A stretch of 64,000 nucleotides of DNA. It comes from Actinomyces johnsonii (lineage in GTDB: Bacteria; Actinomycetota; Actinomycetes; Actinomycetales; Actinomycetaceae). Location of the stretch: NCBI RefSeq assembly GCF_006546835.1, contig NZ_VICB01000003.1, forward strand, positions 62,001 through 126,000, written 5' to 3'. The translations under genes and the position numbers were made by a program. Positions 55,297 through 64,000 of this stretch are shown here, piece by piece. The notes below the pieces were generated by a model, which was not told the origin of the DNA, searched no databases, and worked only from the letters and a program-made list of their open reading frames with translations. Each line of letters starts with the position of its first letter. Position 1 is the first letter of the stretch.

Positions 55297-56354
55297 GCAG
55301 TCCCGCACGGGAATCACGTCTGTCTCCCTATTGGTCGGTGCGCTCAAGAACCTACGATCTGCCAGTGGCCTCCTCCCAATCGCAGACCTCCCGCTCCCCG
55401 GGACATCTGCGTCTGCGCGGAAGCCTGCTGGCCCTGTCCTGCCTGGGCGCGACCATCGGCCTGTGGCGCCTGTTCGTGTTCACCCACACCGGCCAGATGC
55501 TCGACGCCATGGCTCTGGAGGGCTCGGAGATCGGCTCGCACTACGTGAGCGTGCACGCCCGCGCCCTGCTGTCCATGGTCTCGATGCCGGCGGCCGTCGT
55601 TCTCGTGGTGACGATCCTGGTGATCGGCCTGCTGCGGCGCAGCCACCGCCGGGCCGTGTGGGCCGTTGTCGCCGTGGCAGGGGGCAACCTGACCACTCAG
55701 GTCCTGAAGTACCAGATTCTGTGGCGGCCCGACTTCGACATCACCGAGCGCTGGGACAACGCCAACACCCTGCCCTCGGGGCACACGACCATGGCGGCCT
55801 CCGCCGCGGTCGCCCTCATCTTGCTGTCCGGGCGTCGTTGGAGGGCTCTGTCGGCCTGGGTCGGGGCGCTGCTCACCATCGCCATGGGCTACTCCACTCT
55901 CGTGTGCCATTGGCACCGCCCCTCCGACGTCCTGGCCGGGATCCTCGTGCCCGTGGCCTGGGGCTCGCTCGCGGTGGCGAGCGGCGCCTGGCGCGCTCCC
56001 CGATCCCTGCGCTCGGAGAGCGGGGAGGGGGAGGAGGACTCCGGTGAAGTGCTCGGGCTGACGAGTGCCGGGACGATCCCGGCGACCGCCGCCGGCCCGC
56101 GCCTGTGGAACCAACTCGTCGGCAACGTCCTGCTGGCCTCGGCCGGCGTCGTGTGCACGCTGGGGGCTCTCGGCCTGGGCTCCTGGGTGTGGTGGCACCT
56201 GGACGGCTCGCGCTCGCGCTGGCAGTTCTTCGGCGCCTACGCCACCGGGTCGGTGGCCGTCGTCGGCGTCACCTGCCTGGCGCTGTCCGCACTCGTGTCG
56301 CTGACCGACTGGGGCCGTACCCGGAACAAACACGAGCTCCGCGGCCGCGACTGA
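55293..56354 (+). CDS. PAP2-family membrane phosphatase
   Basis: A 353-residue membrane protein with the three phosphatase motifs KYQILWRP, PSGHTTMA and HWHRPSDVLAG (KxxxxxxRP, PSGH, SRxxxxxHxxxD-like). Members remove phosphate from lipid phosphates such as phosphatidate or undecaprenyl diphosphate. The N-terminal 45 residues are polar. A GTG at 55293 overlaps the sortase stop as GTGA; a later start is possible as no ribosome binding site is clear. It is probably co-transcribed with the sortase gene. Confidence 0.82.
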   Translation: MSSPARESRLSPYWSVRSRTYDLPVASSQSQTSRSPGHLRLRGSLLALSCLGATIGLWRLFVFTHTGQMLDAMALEGSEIGSHYVSVHARALLSMVSMPAAVVLVVTILVIGLLRRSHRRAVWAVVAVAGGNLTTQVLKYQILWRPDFDITERWDNANTLPSGHTTMAASAAVALILLSGRRWRALSAWVGALLTIAMGYSTLVCHWHRPSDVLAGILVPVAWGSLAVASGAWRAPRSLRSESGEGEEDSGEVLGLTSAGTIPATAAGPRLWNQLVGNVLLASAGVVCTLGALGLGSWVWWHLDGSRSRWQFFGAYATGSVAVVGVTCLALSALVSLTDWGRTRNKHELRGRD

Positions 56355-56369
56355 CGCCGCCGGGCGGCC

Positions 56370-58097
56370 TCACTCCTCGACGACGGCGGCCGGGAGCCTG
56401 ACGGTGAAGGTGGTCCCGTGATCCTCGGGCGCGGTGGAGGAGTCGACGTCGATGCTGCCGCCGTGGGACTGGACGATCGCCTGTGCGATCGACATGCCCA
56501 GTCCCGTCGATCCCGTGCGCCGTTCGCGCGAGGAGTCCCCGCGGGCGAATCGTTCGAAGAGCCGGTCGCGCACATCCGGCGCGATTCCCGGGCCGTCGTC
56601 GTGGATGCGCACCATGAGGGCATCCCCTTCGCGCGTGAGCGTTGTGGTGACGTGGCTGCCGGCGGGGGTGTGGACCCTGGCGTTGGCCAGGAGGTTGACG
56701 ATGACCTGACGCAGTCGCGCCTCGTCGCCGATGACCAACGGCGGCTCGGGCAGGAAGTCCTCGGCCTCCTGCGGCGTGGCGCCGGCCGGGGGCTCAAGGA
56801 CGGCCAGATCCAGCTGCCAGTCGTGCTCCGGGCCCGCCGCGCGGGCATCGGCCACGGTGTCCACCAGCAGACCGACCAGGTCCACCTCCTCGCGGCGCAG
56901 CTCGCGCCCGGCGTCCAGACGGGCCAGCAGCAGCAGGTCCTCCACGAGCACCGTCATCCGCACCGACTCGGAGTGCACGCGCTCCAGGGCGTAGGTGGCC
57001 TCCTCCGGCAGGTCAGCGTCGGCACCCTCACGGCGGATGAGCTCGGTGTAGCCGCGGATCGAGGCCAGCGGCGTGCGCAGCTCGTGGGAGGCATCGGCCA
57101 CGAACTGGCGCACCTGGGTCTCGGAGCGCTGCCGCGCGGCCAGGGCGGACTCCACGTGCCCGAGCAGCGTGTTGAGAGCGCCGCCGACCTGCCCGACCTC
57201 GGCCGAGGAGGCCAGATCCGCCTTCTCCACACGGTCCTCGATACTCACCTCGCCGCGCTCCAGCGGCTGGGAGGCCACGCGGTGCGCCGTGCGGGCCACC
57301 CGCTCCAGCGGGGCGAGCGAGGAACGCACCATGGCCCGTCCAGCCAGGGCCACCACGAGGGCCCCCACCAGCGCCACCGCCAGTTCGATGAGCAGCTGGG
57401 AGCGGATGAGCGCCTCGTCCCCCTCCAGAGAGAGGCCGGTGATGACGGTGTTCCCCGAGATCTCGTCCCGGGTGGCCAGGACTCGGTAGCTGCCCAGGTG
57501 GTGCAGGTCGACGGTGACGGGATGGTCGCTGGTGGCCTCGGACATTAGAAGCCGGCAGTCCTCCTTGGAGATAGAGGCGTAGTGGCCGTTCTTGTCGATG
57601 TAGGCGGCCGCCTCGCTATCGGAGCCCGATGCCGCCGGGGCGATGAGGGTCAGGGTGCCGGTGGATTGCCCTGCGGCGTCGAGCCCTGGGGGAACCCCCT
57701 GCTTGTCATGGTCGCCGCTTCCCCCTGCGTCGTCGGCCCCATCGGGTTTCGGATCCCCGCTGTCCTGGCTGTCCTGGTTGCCCTGTCCCTCCTGGGAGCT
57801 CTGACCCCGTGTCTTCTTGGCCTCGGTCAGATCATGGCGTTTGTCGGCGGCGCGCTGGGCGGCCGCCGACAGCTGGCTGTCGGTGCGGGCCATGAGGGTG
57901 TGGCGCAGGCTCACCGTGGAGAATGTGCTCACGACCGCCGCCATGACCAGGACGAGGCCGAGCACCCCGACCACCAGGCGGGTGCGCAGGCTGCGGGGGC
58001 GTCTGAGGGGGGAACCGGACCACCACGAGCGGCGACCGGCTCGCCGATCGGTCCGCTCGCCTGCCGATCCTGAATGCGTGGACGGCTGTGTGGACAT
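56370..58097 (-). CDS. sensor histidine kinase of OmpR-type two-component system
   Basis: A 575-residue kinase. TM1 (about 41-62) and TM2 (about 236-256) flank an external region that contains a Gln/Asp/Gly-rich stretch (about 95-140). A HAMP-type linker follows, then the phosphorylated His338 in DASHELRTPLASIRGY, and the ATPase domain with NLLANARVHTP (N box), DDGPGI and GSTGLGMSI. It lies 10 bases after its response regulator. The arrangement resembles TcrXY/TrcRS/PhoPR-type systems; the signal is unknown. Confidence 0.9.
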   Translation of the reverse strand: MSTQPSTHSGSAGERTDRRAGRRSWWSGSPLRRPRSLRTRLVVGVLGLVLVMAAVVSTFSTVSLRHTLMARTDSQLSAAAQRAADKRHDLTEAKKTRGQSSQEGQGNQDSQDSGDPKPDGADDAGGSGDHDKQGVPPGLDAAGQSTGTLTLIAPAASGSDSEAAAYIDKNGHYASISKEDCRLLMSEATSDHPVTVDLHHLGSYRVLATRDEISGNTVITGLSLEGDEALIRSQLLIELAVALVGALVVALAGRAMVRSSLAPLERVARTAHRVASQPLERGEVSIEDRVEKADLASSAEVGQVGGALNTLLGHVESALAARQRSETQVRQFVADASHELRTPLASIRGYTELIRREGADADLPEEATYALERVHSESVRMTVLVEDLLLLARLDAGRELRREEVDLVGLLVDTVADARAAGPEHDWQLDLAVLEPPAGATPQEAEDFLPEPPLVIGDEARLRQVIVNLLANARVHTPAGSHVTTTLTREGDALMVRIHDDGPGIAPDVRDRLFERFARGDSSRERRTGSTGLGMSIAQAIVQSHGGSIDVDSSTAPEDHGTTFTVRLPAAVVEE

Positions 58098-58107
58098 CGC
58101 TGGGCCG

Positions 58108-58854
58108 TCAGGCGCGGTCGTCGGCGCCGGCGGCCGGCTTGAGGACGTAGCCGACGCCGCGCATCGTGTGGATCATGGGCTCGCGGCCCTTGTCGATCTT
58201 GCGGCGCAGGTAGGAGATGTAGAGCTCGACGATGTTGGCCTGCCCGCCGAAGTCGTAGTTCCACACCCGGTCCAGGATCTGCGGCTTGGACAGGACCCGG
58301 CGGGGGTTGCGCATGAGGTAGCGCAGCAGCTCGAACTCGGTGGCGGTCAGCTGGATCTCGTCCTGGCCGCGCCAGACCTCGTGGGAGTCCTCGTCCATGC
58401 GCAGGTCGCCGACCTCCAGCAGGGAGGCTGGCTTCTCCTCGCTGGCCCCCGAACGGCGCAGCAGGGCGCGCAGGCGGGCCACGACCTCCTCCAGGGAGAA
58501 GGGCTTGGTGACGTAGTCGTCGCCGCCGGCGGTCAGACCGGCCACCCGGTCCTCGACGGCGTCCTTGGCCGTCAGGAACAGGACCGGCACGTTCGGGCTG
58601 TGGCCGCGCACCCGGCGCATGACCTCCAGACCGTCGAAGTCGGGCAGCATGATGTCCAGAACGATGACGTCGGGGTCGATCTCCTGAGCCGATCGCACCG
58701 CGGCGATCCCGGTCCCGGCGGTCGTGACCTCCCAGCCCTCGTAGCGCAGGGCGGAGGCGAGCAGGTCGGCGAGCATCTGCTCGTCGTCGACGACCAGGAC
58801 GCGTAGGGGGGAGCCGTCAGCACGGGTGAGGTTTTCGGTGGGGGCGTTAGTCAC
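58108..58854 (-). CDS. OmpR/PhoB-family response regulator
   Basis: A 248-residue regulator. The receiver (about 17-130) has DD at 23-24, phospho-acceptor Asp67 in VIVLDIMLP, and the Lys of KPFSLEE. The winged helix (about 145-240) has TATEFELLRYLMRNP and VELYISYLRRKID with RGVGYVLK. The GTG start has no strong ribosome binding site. It is transcribed ahead of the kinase and divergently from the PAS gene pair, which may be a target. Confidence 0.92.
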   Translation of the reverse strand: MTNAPTENLTRADGSPLRVLVVDDEQMLADLLASALRYEGWEVTTAGTGIAAVRSAQEIDPDVIVLDIMLPDFDGLEVMRRVRGHSPNVPVLFLTAKDAVEDRVAGLTAGGDDYVTKPFSLEEVVARLRALLRRSGASEEKPASLLEVGDLRMDEDSHEVWRGQDEIQLTATEFELLRYLMRNPRRVLSKPQILDRVWNYDFGGQANIVELYISYLRRKIDKGREPMIHTMRGVGYVLKPAAGADDRA

Positions 58855-59142
58855 GTCGCCTATTCAACAGGAAGGCGCTGTGCTCGACCACAGCGCAACC
58901 TGTGTCTCGACTGTGTTACCGATCTGAGACCCAACGGTTGCCCGGAGGGACGAACGCTGTGACATGCTTATGCGGTCGTGCGTCTCGGTTGTTGATCCCC
59001 ACATCCGTATGCACCAGAACGTTACTTTGTAGCGTAGTCGCATAAAGAGCGGCTCAGTGGTATCTCAGCCGTCTCCCTCATCCAGCGTGTCGCGGCCGAT
59101 TTATCGGTGGCGGACGATTTCCCCTATCACAGCAGGAGAGTC

Positions 59143-60495
59143 ATGGAATACGTCGATGGCAACGAGCGCCGCTTCGGTGCCGAGGACCTGTTCTTCTCGA
59201 CGACGGATACCAAAGGTGTCATTCGCAGGACGAATCGGGTGTTCGATTCGCTGTCCCGTTACAGCGCTGAGGAGCTCATCGGCTCTCCGCACAACATCAT
59301 TCGCCACGATGACATGCCCGCCGGTGCCTTCAAACTTATGTGGGATGAGCTGGAGCAGGGGCGCTCCTCCTGCGTCTATGTGCTCAACCGGGCCAAGGAC
59401 GGCTTGGACTACTGGGTCTTCGCGACGATCGCTCCGCTGGCGGACGGCTACCTCTCCGTGCGCGTGCGCCCGACCAACCACGCCATGTTCACACCCGTCA
59501 AGGAGATCTACTCCCGGGTGCGGGCGGCCGAGCGCGCCTACGCCGAGGAGGGGCACGGGCGTCGGGAGGTCGCCGAGCACGGGGCGTCACTGTTGGCCGA
59601 GGAACTGGCTGGCCTCCAGTACCGCGACCTGCACAACTTCGCCCGTGCCGCGCTCCCGCGCGAGCTGGCCCTGCTGGTGGTCGAGGGGGTGAGGGTGCCT
59701 CCGCGCGCGGAATCGGACAACCCCATGTCCGCCGTCCTTCAGGCCGTCGCCGCGATCGAGCGGGACACCGATGAGCTCATCTATCAGCTGGGCGAGTATC
59801 AGGAACTCATCAACGGGCTGGGAGCTTGGGCCGGCGGGGTGCGCTCGGTCATCGACCGGGCCAATCGTGTGGGCTCCCTCATGGGGGAGGTGACCAGCCC
59901 CGACGACGAGTCCTCCGTTCCCACCGTCTCCGAGCGCGTCAAGGAGCGCGGTGCCCAGGCTGTCGAGGTGCTTCGCCAGCTCAACTCCTCCCTGGTGTCC
60001 CTTTACGAGGCGGCCTCGGAGGTGCGTTTCCGCAGTTCCATGATGCGCCTGCACACCCTGATGGCGGGCATCTTCGCTGCAGCCGTTCTGGATGGGGAGG
60101 AGGGTGAGTCCACCGACGCCATCGGCGACCTCGCTGAGGCGATGCTCTCCGACCTGGAGTCCCTCGTGCCCTCCTGCCAGGAGGCCGCGAACCTGGCCGA
60201 GCGCTTGGAGGGCGACCTGCGCAGCGTGGTCAGTAACCTCGATCGTGTCAAACGGCCCTTCCAACGCTGGATCCGCGCCCTGCAGGATGAGGGGGTTCGG
60301 GCTCTGGTCGATGGCGTCGACGCCGAGGCGGCCCTGCGCGAGGCTGTTGCCGTGGGAGAGCAGGGCTTCCCGGAGACGGGCTCCCTGGCCGAGCTGGCCG
60401 CCAAGGCCCGGGGCGTTGTGGTGACTTTGGACGAGCCTGTTATCCGCGAACGGGTGACAACGGTTCGCGAGACGTTGAGTCGCCTGGGGGAGTAG
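59143..60495 (+). CDS. Aer-like PAS-domain protein, copy 1
   Basis: A 450-residue soluble protein. Residues about 14-115 are a PAS domain of the aerotaxis-receptor type (FFSTTDTKGVI, then SAEELIGSPHNIIRHDDMP). The rest is long helices with no HAMP, methyl-accepting, kinase, GGDEF or other named output domain and no membrane helix. It closes with GFPETGSLAELAAKARG. GCAGGAGAGTC before the ATG at 59143 fixes the start. The following gene is a full-length paralogue. Aer-type PAS domains usually sense redox state through flavin; whether this one does is inference. Confidence 0.75.
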   Translation: MEYVDGNERRFGAEDLFFSTTDTKGVIRRTNRVFDSLSRYSAEELIGSPHNIIRHDDMPAGAFKLMWDELEQGRSSCVYVLNRAKDGLDYWVFATIAPLADGYLSVRVRPTNHAMFTPVKEIYSRVRAAERAYAEEGHGRREVAEHGASLLAEELAGLQYRDLHNFARAALPRELALLVVEGVRVPPRAESDNPMSAVLQAVAAIERDTDELIYQLGEYQELINGLGAWAGGVRSVIDRANRVGSLMGEVTSPDDESSVPTVSERVKERGAQAVEVLRQLNSSLVSLYEAASEVRFRSSMMRLHTLMAGIFAAAVLDGEEGESTDAIGDLAEAMLSDLESLVPSCQEAANLAERLEGDLRSVVSNLDRVKRPFQRWIRALQDEGVRALVDGVDAEAALREAVAVGEQGFPETGSLAELAAKARGVVVTLDEPVIRERVTTVRETLSRLGE

Positions 60496-60664
60496 TTAGT
60501 GGGAATCTACAAGATAAGCCCCAACTTACTGGTGACAATGTCATAAACAGTCTTCCGCGGGCCCGTGCGTGTCATTAGGGTTTTTCTGGCACTGTGCGAG
60601 GGGCTAAGGAAATGGTCCTCGACGAGGTGCTCCCGCGAACCATCTACCATGAAGGAGAGCACCC

Positions 60665-61999
60665 ATGGAATCGCAGGTTGGGTACGAGCGTTTGTTCGAT
60701 CCGCAGGACATCTTCTTTTCCACCACGGATCTGAAAGGTGTTATCCAGAACACCAATAGAACGTTCGATACGCTGTCGCGCTATTCGCGTGAGCGGCTCA
60801 TTGGGGCTCCCCACAGCATCATTCGGCACCTGGATATGCCGGCCGGTCTCTTCCGCCTGATCTGGGACGATCTGCAGTCCCAGCGTCCCGCCTGCGGCTA
60901 TATCACCAACCGTGCGGTGGATGGTCTGGACTATCGGGTCTTCGCCACGATCGTGCCGCTGCGCCAGGGCTACTTGTCGGTGCGGATCAAGCCGATGGAC
61001 GCAGTGACCCGGGGCAAGGTCGAGGAGGCCTATCGGCGTGTGCGCGCCAAGGAGCGCGACCTTCAGGCCCGGGGCGCCTCGCGCCACCAGCTCGGGGAGT
61101 TTGGCGGTCGCGAGTTGGCCGCGGAGCTGACGACTCTGGGATTCTCCTCCCTGCACGATATGACGTTGGCAACCCTGCCGCGCGAGGTGGCCTCCCTGGT
61201 CGATTCCGGGGTGCGCGTCCCGGCGGCCGCCCCCGAGAGTCTGGGTGCGGTGGCCCGCATCCTTAACACGGTGGCCGCCATGGAGAAGGACACCAACGCC
61301 CTGGTCTTCGAGCTCGACGAGTACCTGCGCCTCATCACTACCATGGAGGCCACCCACGGCTCCGCCCGGGCCGTGGAGACGCGGGTGGGGCGTATCGGCC
61401 AGCTGGTTTCCCATGACACCGGCAACGGCACTCAGACCAAGGCGCAGATGCTCGCCGAGCGCATCTCTGAGCTCACCGGTGCCGCCGGTGCTGAGCTGAC
61501 CGGTCTGCCCTCGCGTCTGCGGATTCTGCACCAGTCGGTCACCGAACTGCGCTTCTCCGTTGCCCTCATGCGTCTGCTCACCCTCATGGTGGGACGCTTC
61601 GCCCAGTCCATCCTCGATGGCAGTGAGGTGGACGCCGTGCACTCCCTGACCGACCTGTGCGAGGCGCTCGAGTCCGGCTTCCGCGGACTGGGCCCCGTGC
61701 TGCGGGCCGTAAGCACCCAGGTCGCCCAGCTCAACGACGCCCTCCACACGGTGACCTCCAGCCTGGACCGTGCGGCCCGGCGCCTGGGCCAGTGGGTGGA
61801 CCTGCGCGGCGGGGGTGCCGGATCGTCGGGCTCGCCGATCGTCGACGAGGTCGCCCAATTGACCTCACGGGGCTTCCCGGAGGTCCGCTCACTGGCCGAG
61901 CTGGCCGCCGAGTGCCGCGGCCTGCATCTGCCCTACGACGAGAACACCGTGGCCCAGCGCCTGGCCGCCGTGCGCAGCGCCCTGACCGAGCTCGTCTGA
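60665..61999 (+). CDS. Aer-like PAS-domain protein, copy 2
   Basis: A 444-residue paralogue of the preceding gene over its whole length, from FFSTTDLKGVIQNTNRTFD and LIGAPHSIIRHLDMPAG to GFPEVRSLAELAAECRG. The PAS core is the best-conserved part; the helical region has the same layout with more change. It has no membrane segment and no known output domain. AAGGAGAGCACCC precedes the ATG, and 169 bases separate it from copy 1, so it may have its own promoter. The two probably work as a heteromeric pair. Confidence 0.75.
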   Translation: MESQVGYERLFDPQDIFFSTTDLKGVIQNTNRTFDTLSRYSRERLIGAPHSIIRHLDMPAGLFRLIWDDLQSQRPACGYITNRAVDGLDYRVFATIVPLRQGYLSVRIKPMDAVTRGKVEEAYRRVRAKERDLQARGASRHQLGEFGGRELAAELTTLGFSSLHDMTLATLPREVASLVDSGVRVPAAAPESLGAVARILNTVAAMEKDTNALVFELDEYLRLITTMEATHGSARAVETRVGRIGQLVSHDTGNGTQTKAQMLAERISELTGAAGAELTGLPSRLRILHQSVTELRFSVALMRLLTLMVGRFAQSILDGSEVDAVHSLTDLCEALESGFRGLGPVLRAVSTQVAQLNDALHTVTSSLDRAARRLGQWVDLRGGGAGSSGSPIVDEVAQLTSRGFPEVRSLAELAAECRGLHLPYDENTVAQRLAAVRSALTELV

Positions 62000-62269
62000 A
62001 GGTCCCCGCGCCCCGAGCAGCCGCCGGGTGGTCGCCGCCCGTGCCCGGAGACGATCTCTGAGACGAAAGTCGTTTTCCGTACACTGCCCGGTGGGAAAAG
62101 GTGGGTGGTGCGTTACAGTCGGCTGAGGGCCGGCGTGAGCCGTCTCCCTGCCCGCACACCCTCGTCGGGAGCCGAGAGCGCCCGGATCGTCCGGTCCGGC
62201 CGACGTCGGAACCACCCGCACACCCGCCAGGCGCGGCCAGCCGCGCACCGTCCGTGAGGAAGGCTTTAC

Positions 62270-64000
62270 GTGTCCACCAAGCTCGTCATCGTGGAGTCCC
62301 CCAACAAGGTGCGCTCCATCGCCGGCTACCTCGGTCCGGAGTTCGACGTCGAGGCCTCCGTGGGGCACATCCGCGACCTGCCGCAGCCCTCCGAACTGCC
62401 CGCCACCATGAAGAAGGGGCCCTACGGGAAGTTCGCGGTCGACATCGAGGACGACTTCACCCCCTACTACGTCGTCAACCCTGACAAGAAGAAGACGGTC
62501 GCCCAGCTCAAGAAGGCCCTCAAGGGCGCCGACGAGCTCTACCTGGCCACCGACGACGACCGCGAGGGCGAGGCCATCGCCTGGCACCTCCAGCAGGTCC
62601 TCAAGCCCAAGGTGCCCGTGCGCCGCATGGTCTTCACCGAGATCACCCGAGAGGCCGTCACCCGGGCCCTGGACAACACGCGTGACCTGGACATCCACCT
62701 CGTCGACGCCCAGGAGACCCGCCGCATCCTGGACCGCCTCGTGGGCTACGAGGTCAGCCCGGTGCTGTGGCGCAAGGTCCGCGCGGGCCTGTCCGCCGGG
62801 CGCGTCCAGTCGGTGGCCACCCGTCTCGTCGTCGAGCGCGAGCGCGAGCGCATGGCCTTCCGCCCGGCCTCCTACTGGGGGGTGGAGGCCACCTTCTCCA
62901 CCGTCCTGTCCCCGGTGGACCTCACCGCCCGCCAGGACGCCTCCTTCACCGCCCGGCTGGTCACCCTTGATGGGCGGCGCGTGGCCACCGGCCGCGATTT
63001 CAACGACGCCGGCGAGCTGCGCCCGGCCGCTGTCAAGGCCTCTGCCGTCCACCTCCACCAGGTGGGGGCCGCCGCCGTCGCCGAGGCCGTCGGTCGGGGC
63101 GAGCCTCGGGTGGCCGGCGTCGAGGACAAGCCCTACCGGCGCCGCCCGGCCGCGCCCTTCACCACCTCCACCCTCCAGCAGGAGGCCTCCCGCAAGCTGC
63201 GCATGAACCCGCGCGAGACCATGCGCGTGGCGCAGGGCCTCTACGAGAACGGCTTCATCACCTACATGCGCACCGACTCCACGGTCCTGTCCGGCCAGGC
63301 CGTGGCCGCGGCCCGCTCCCAGGTAGCCGAGCTCTACGGGACCGAATACGTCCCCGAGCGCCCCCGCGTCTACGCCTCGAAGGCCAAGGGCGCCCAGGAG
63401 GCCCACGAGGCGATCCGTCCCGCCGGCGATCACTTCCGCACCCCGGCCCAGGTCTCCGGCGAGCTGACCGGGGCGCAGTTCCGCCTCTACGAGCTCATCT
63501 GGAAGCGGACCGTGGCCTCCCAGATGGCCGACGCCGTCGGCTCGACCGCCACCGTGACCGTCGAGGTGCCCCTGACCCCTGCGGCCGGCGAGTCGCGCGA
63601 TTCCGGCCCCACCTTCTCCACTGCGGGCCTGACGGCATCGGGGACCGTCATCACTTTCCGCGGCTTCCTGGCCGCCTACGAGGAAGGCCGCGACGCCGAG
63701 CGCTACCAGGACGACTCCGGTGCGGGTGCGAAGGATGCCAAGGACGTGCGCCTGCCCGCGATGATCACCGGTCAGGAGCTGGCCGCCCTGACTGCCGAGG
63801 CCTCGGGCCACGAGACGACGCCTCCACCGCGCTACACCGAGGCCTCCCTGGTCAAGGCCCTCGAGGAACGCGAGATCGGCCGCCCCTCGACCTATGCGGC
63901 CACCATGTCCACGATCTCCGACCGCGGCTATGTCGACCACCGTGGCCAGGCCCTGGTGCCGACCTGGCTCGCCTTCGCCGTCACTCGTCTGTTGGAGGAG
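62270..64000 (+). CDS. topA: DNA topoisomerase I, N-terminal 577 residues (continues past window)
   Basis: Type IA topoisomerase, which relaxes negative supercoils. The Toprim domain begins VIVESPNKVRSIAGYLG and carries the metal-binding ATDDDREGEAIAWHL. The active-site Tyr is about residue 332 in FITYMRTDST. GRPSTYAATM is the conserved segment near the visible end. GAGGAAGG precedes the GTG at 62270. The C-terminal part lies outside the window. In M. tuberculosis topA is in the same chromosomal neighbourhood as the tad and nth genes. Confidence 0.95.
   Translation, partial: MSTKLVIVESPNKVRSIAGYLGPEFDVEASVGHIRDLPQPSELPATMKKGPYGKFAVDIEDDFTPYYVVNPDKKKTVAQLKKALKGADELYLATDDDREGEAIAWHLQQVLKPKVPVRRMVFTEITREAVTRALDNTRDLDIHLVDAQETRRILDRLVGYEVSPVLWRKVRAGLSAGRVQSVATRLVVERERERMAFRPASYWGVEATFSTVLSPVDLTARQDASFTARLVTLDGRRVATGRDFNDAGELRPAAVKASAVHLHQVGAAAVAEAVGRGEPRVAGVEDKPYRRRPAAPFTTSTLQQEASRKLRMNPRETMRVAQGLYENGFITYMRTDSTVLSGQAVAAARSQVAELYGTEYVPERPRVYASKAKGAQEAHEAIRPAGDHFRTPAQVSGELTGAQFRLYELIWKRTVASQMADAVGSTATVTVEVPLTPAAGESRDSGPTFSTAGLTASGTVITFRGFLAAYEEGRDAERYQDDSGAGAKDAKDVRLPAMITGQELAALTAEASGHETTPPPRYTEASLVKALEEREIGRPSTYAATMSTISDRGYVDHRGQALVPTWLAFAVTRLLEE

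Noticed and set aside
60585-60610. TGGCACTGTGCGAG resembling a sigma54 promoter
   Set aside because: Spacing does not match the GG-N10-GC rule and sigma54 is generally absent in Actinobacteria.
61889-63940. 683-codon open frame on the minus strand
   Set aside because: It is the antisense shadow of topA and the end of the second PAS gene, caused by high GC content; composition is Gly/Val/Leu-rich without any domain.

Overview
The window is high-GC (about 65-70%) actinobacterial DNA, and the best fit is an oral Actinomyces of the A. oris / A. naeslundii group. The strongest clue is a complete type 2 fimbrial locus: a tip adhesin, a FimA-like shaft pilin and a class C sortase. WhiB, a GlxR-type Crp, an Ssd protein, a TadA ATPase and topA agree with an actinobacterial chromosome. 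Several of these genes (crp, nth, HAD phosphatase, ssd, tadA, tadBC, topA) also lie near one another in Mycobacterium tuberculosis, so 25-64 kb is probably an old syntenic backbone with insertions.

Bases 1 to about 10,750 look like the right part of an integrated mobile element that continues off the left edge. At the far left is a lower-GC cassette on the minus strand: promoter, operator-like palindrome, a 66-residue protein and the start of a SIR2-domain gene of the kind often used in anti-phage defence. Next come a stand-alone integrase-type SAM-like domain, two small proteins, and a tightly packed plus-strand operon. That operon holds an MT-A70 adenine methyltransferase, a small membrane protein, small ORFs, a TraD/TraG-like ATPase and a replication-relaxation protein. 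A minus-strand cargo pair follows, one member being a two-helix membrane protein with a GAF-like domain. The element ends with a large serine recombinase whose reading frame runs into the tRNA-Pro(CGG) gene.

From 10.8 to 24 kb lie tRNA-Pro, a macrodomain protein, a five-gene minus-strand cluster (SWIM zinc finger, DUF5691, MoxR AAA+ ATPase, DUF5682, VWA), an SDR, and a class A penicillin-binding protein followed by a metallophosphoesterase. From 24 to 30 kb are WhiB, a DUF4177 protein, a Crp-family regulator, endonuclease III, an ABC exporter pair and an alpha/beta hydrolase without its nucleophile. From 30 to 38 kb are a TMEM175-type channel, AzlCD, two related membrane proteins built on one repeated four-helix module (one with a disordered region of over 800 residues), a degenerate Fic protein and a HAD-IB phosphatase. 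From 38 to 42 kb are ssd, tadA and a fused tadBC, with no pilin gene in view. From 42 to 47.5 kb are a PH-domain membrane protein, ahpC-ahpD, an LLM flavin oxidoreductase and a methyltransferase.

The fimbrial operon fills 47.8-55.3 kb, with a strong hairpin between shaft pilin and sortase. After it come a PAP2 phosphatase, an OmpR-type two-component system, two tandem paralogues with an Aer-like PAS domain and no recognisable output domain, and the first 577 codons of topA. Many genes with no ribosome binding site have a TANNNT hexamer 6-7 bases before the start codon, which suggests frequent leaderless transcription.
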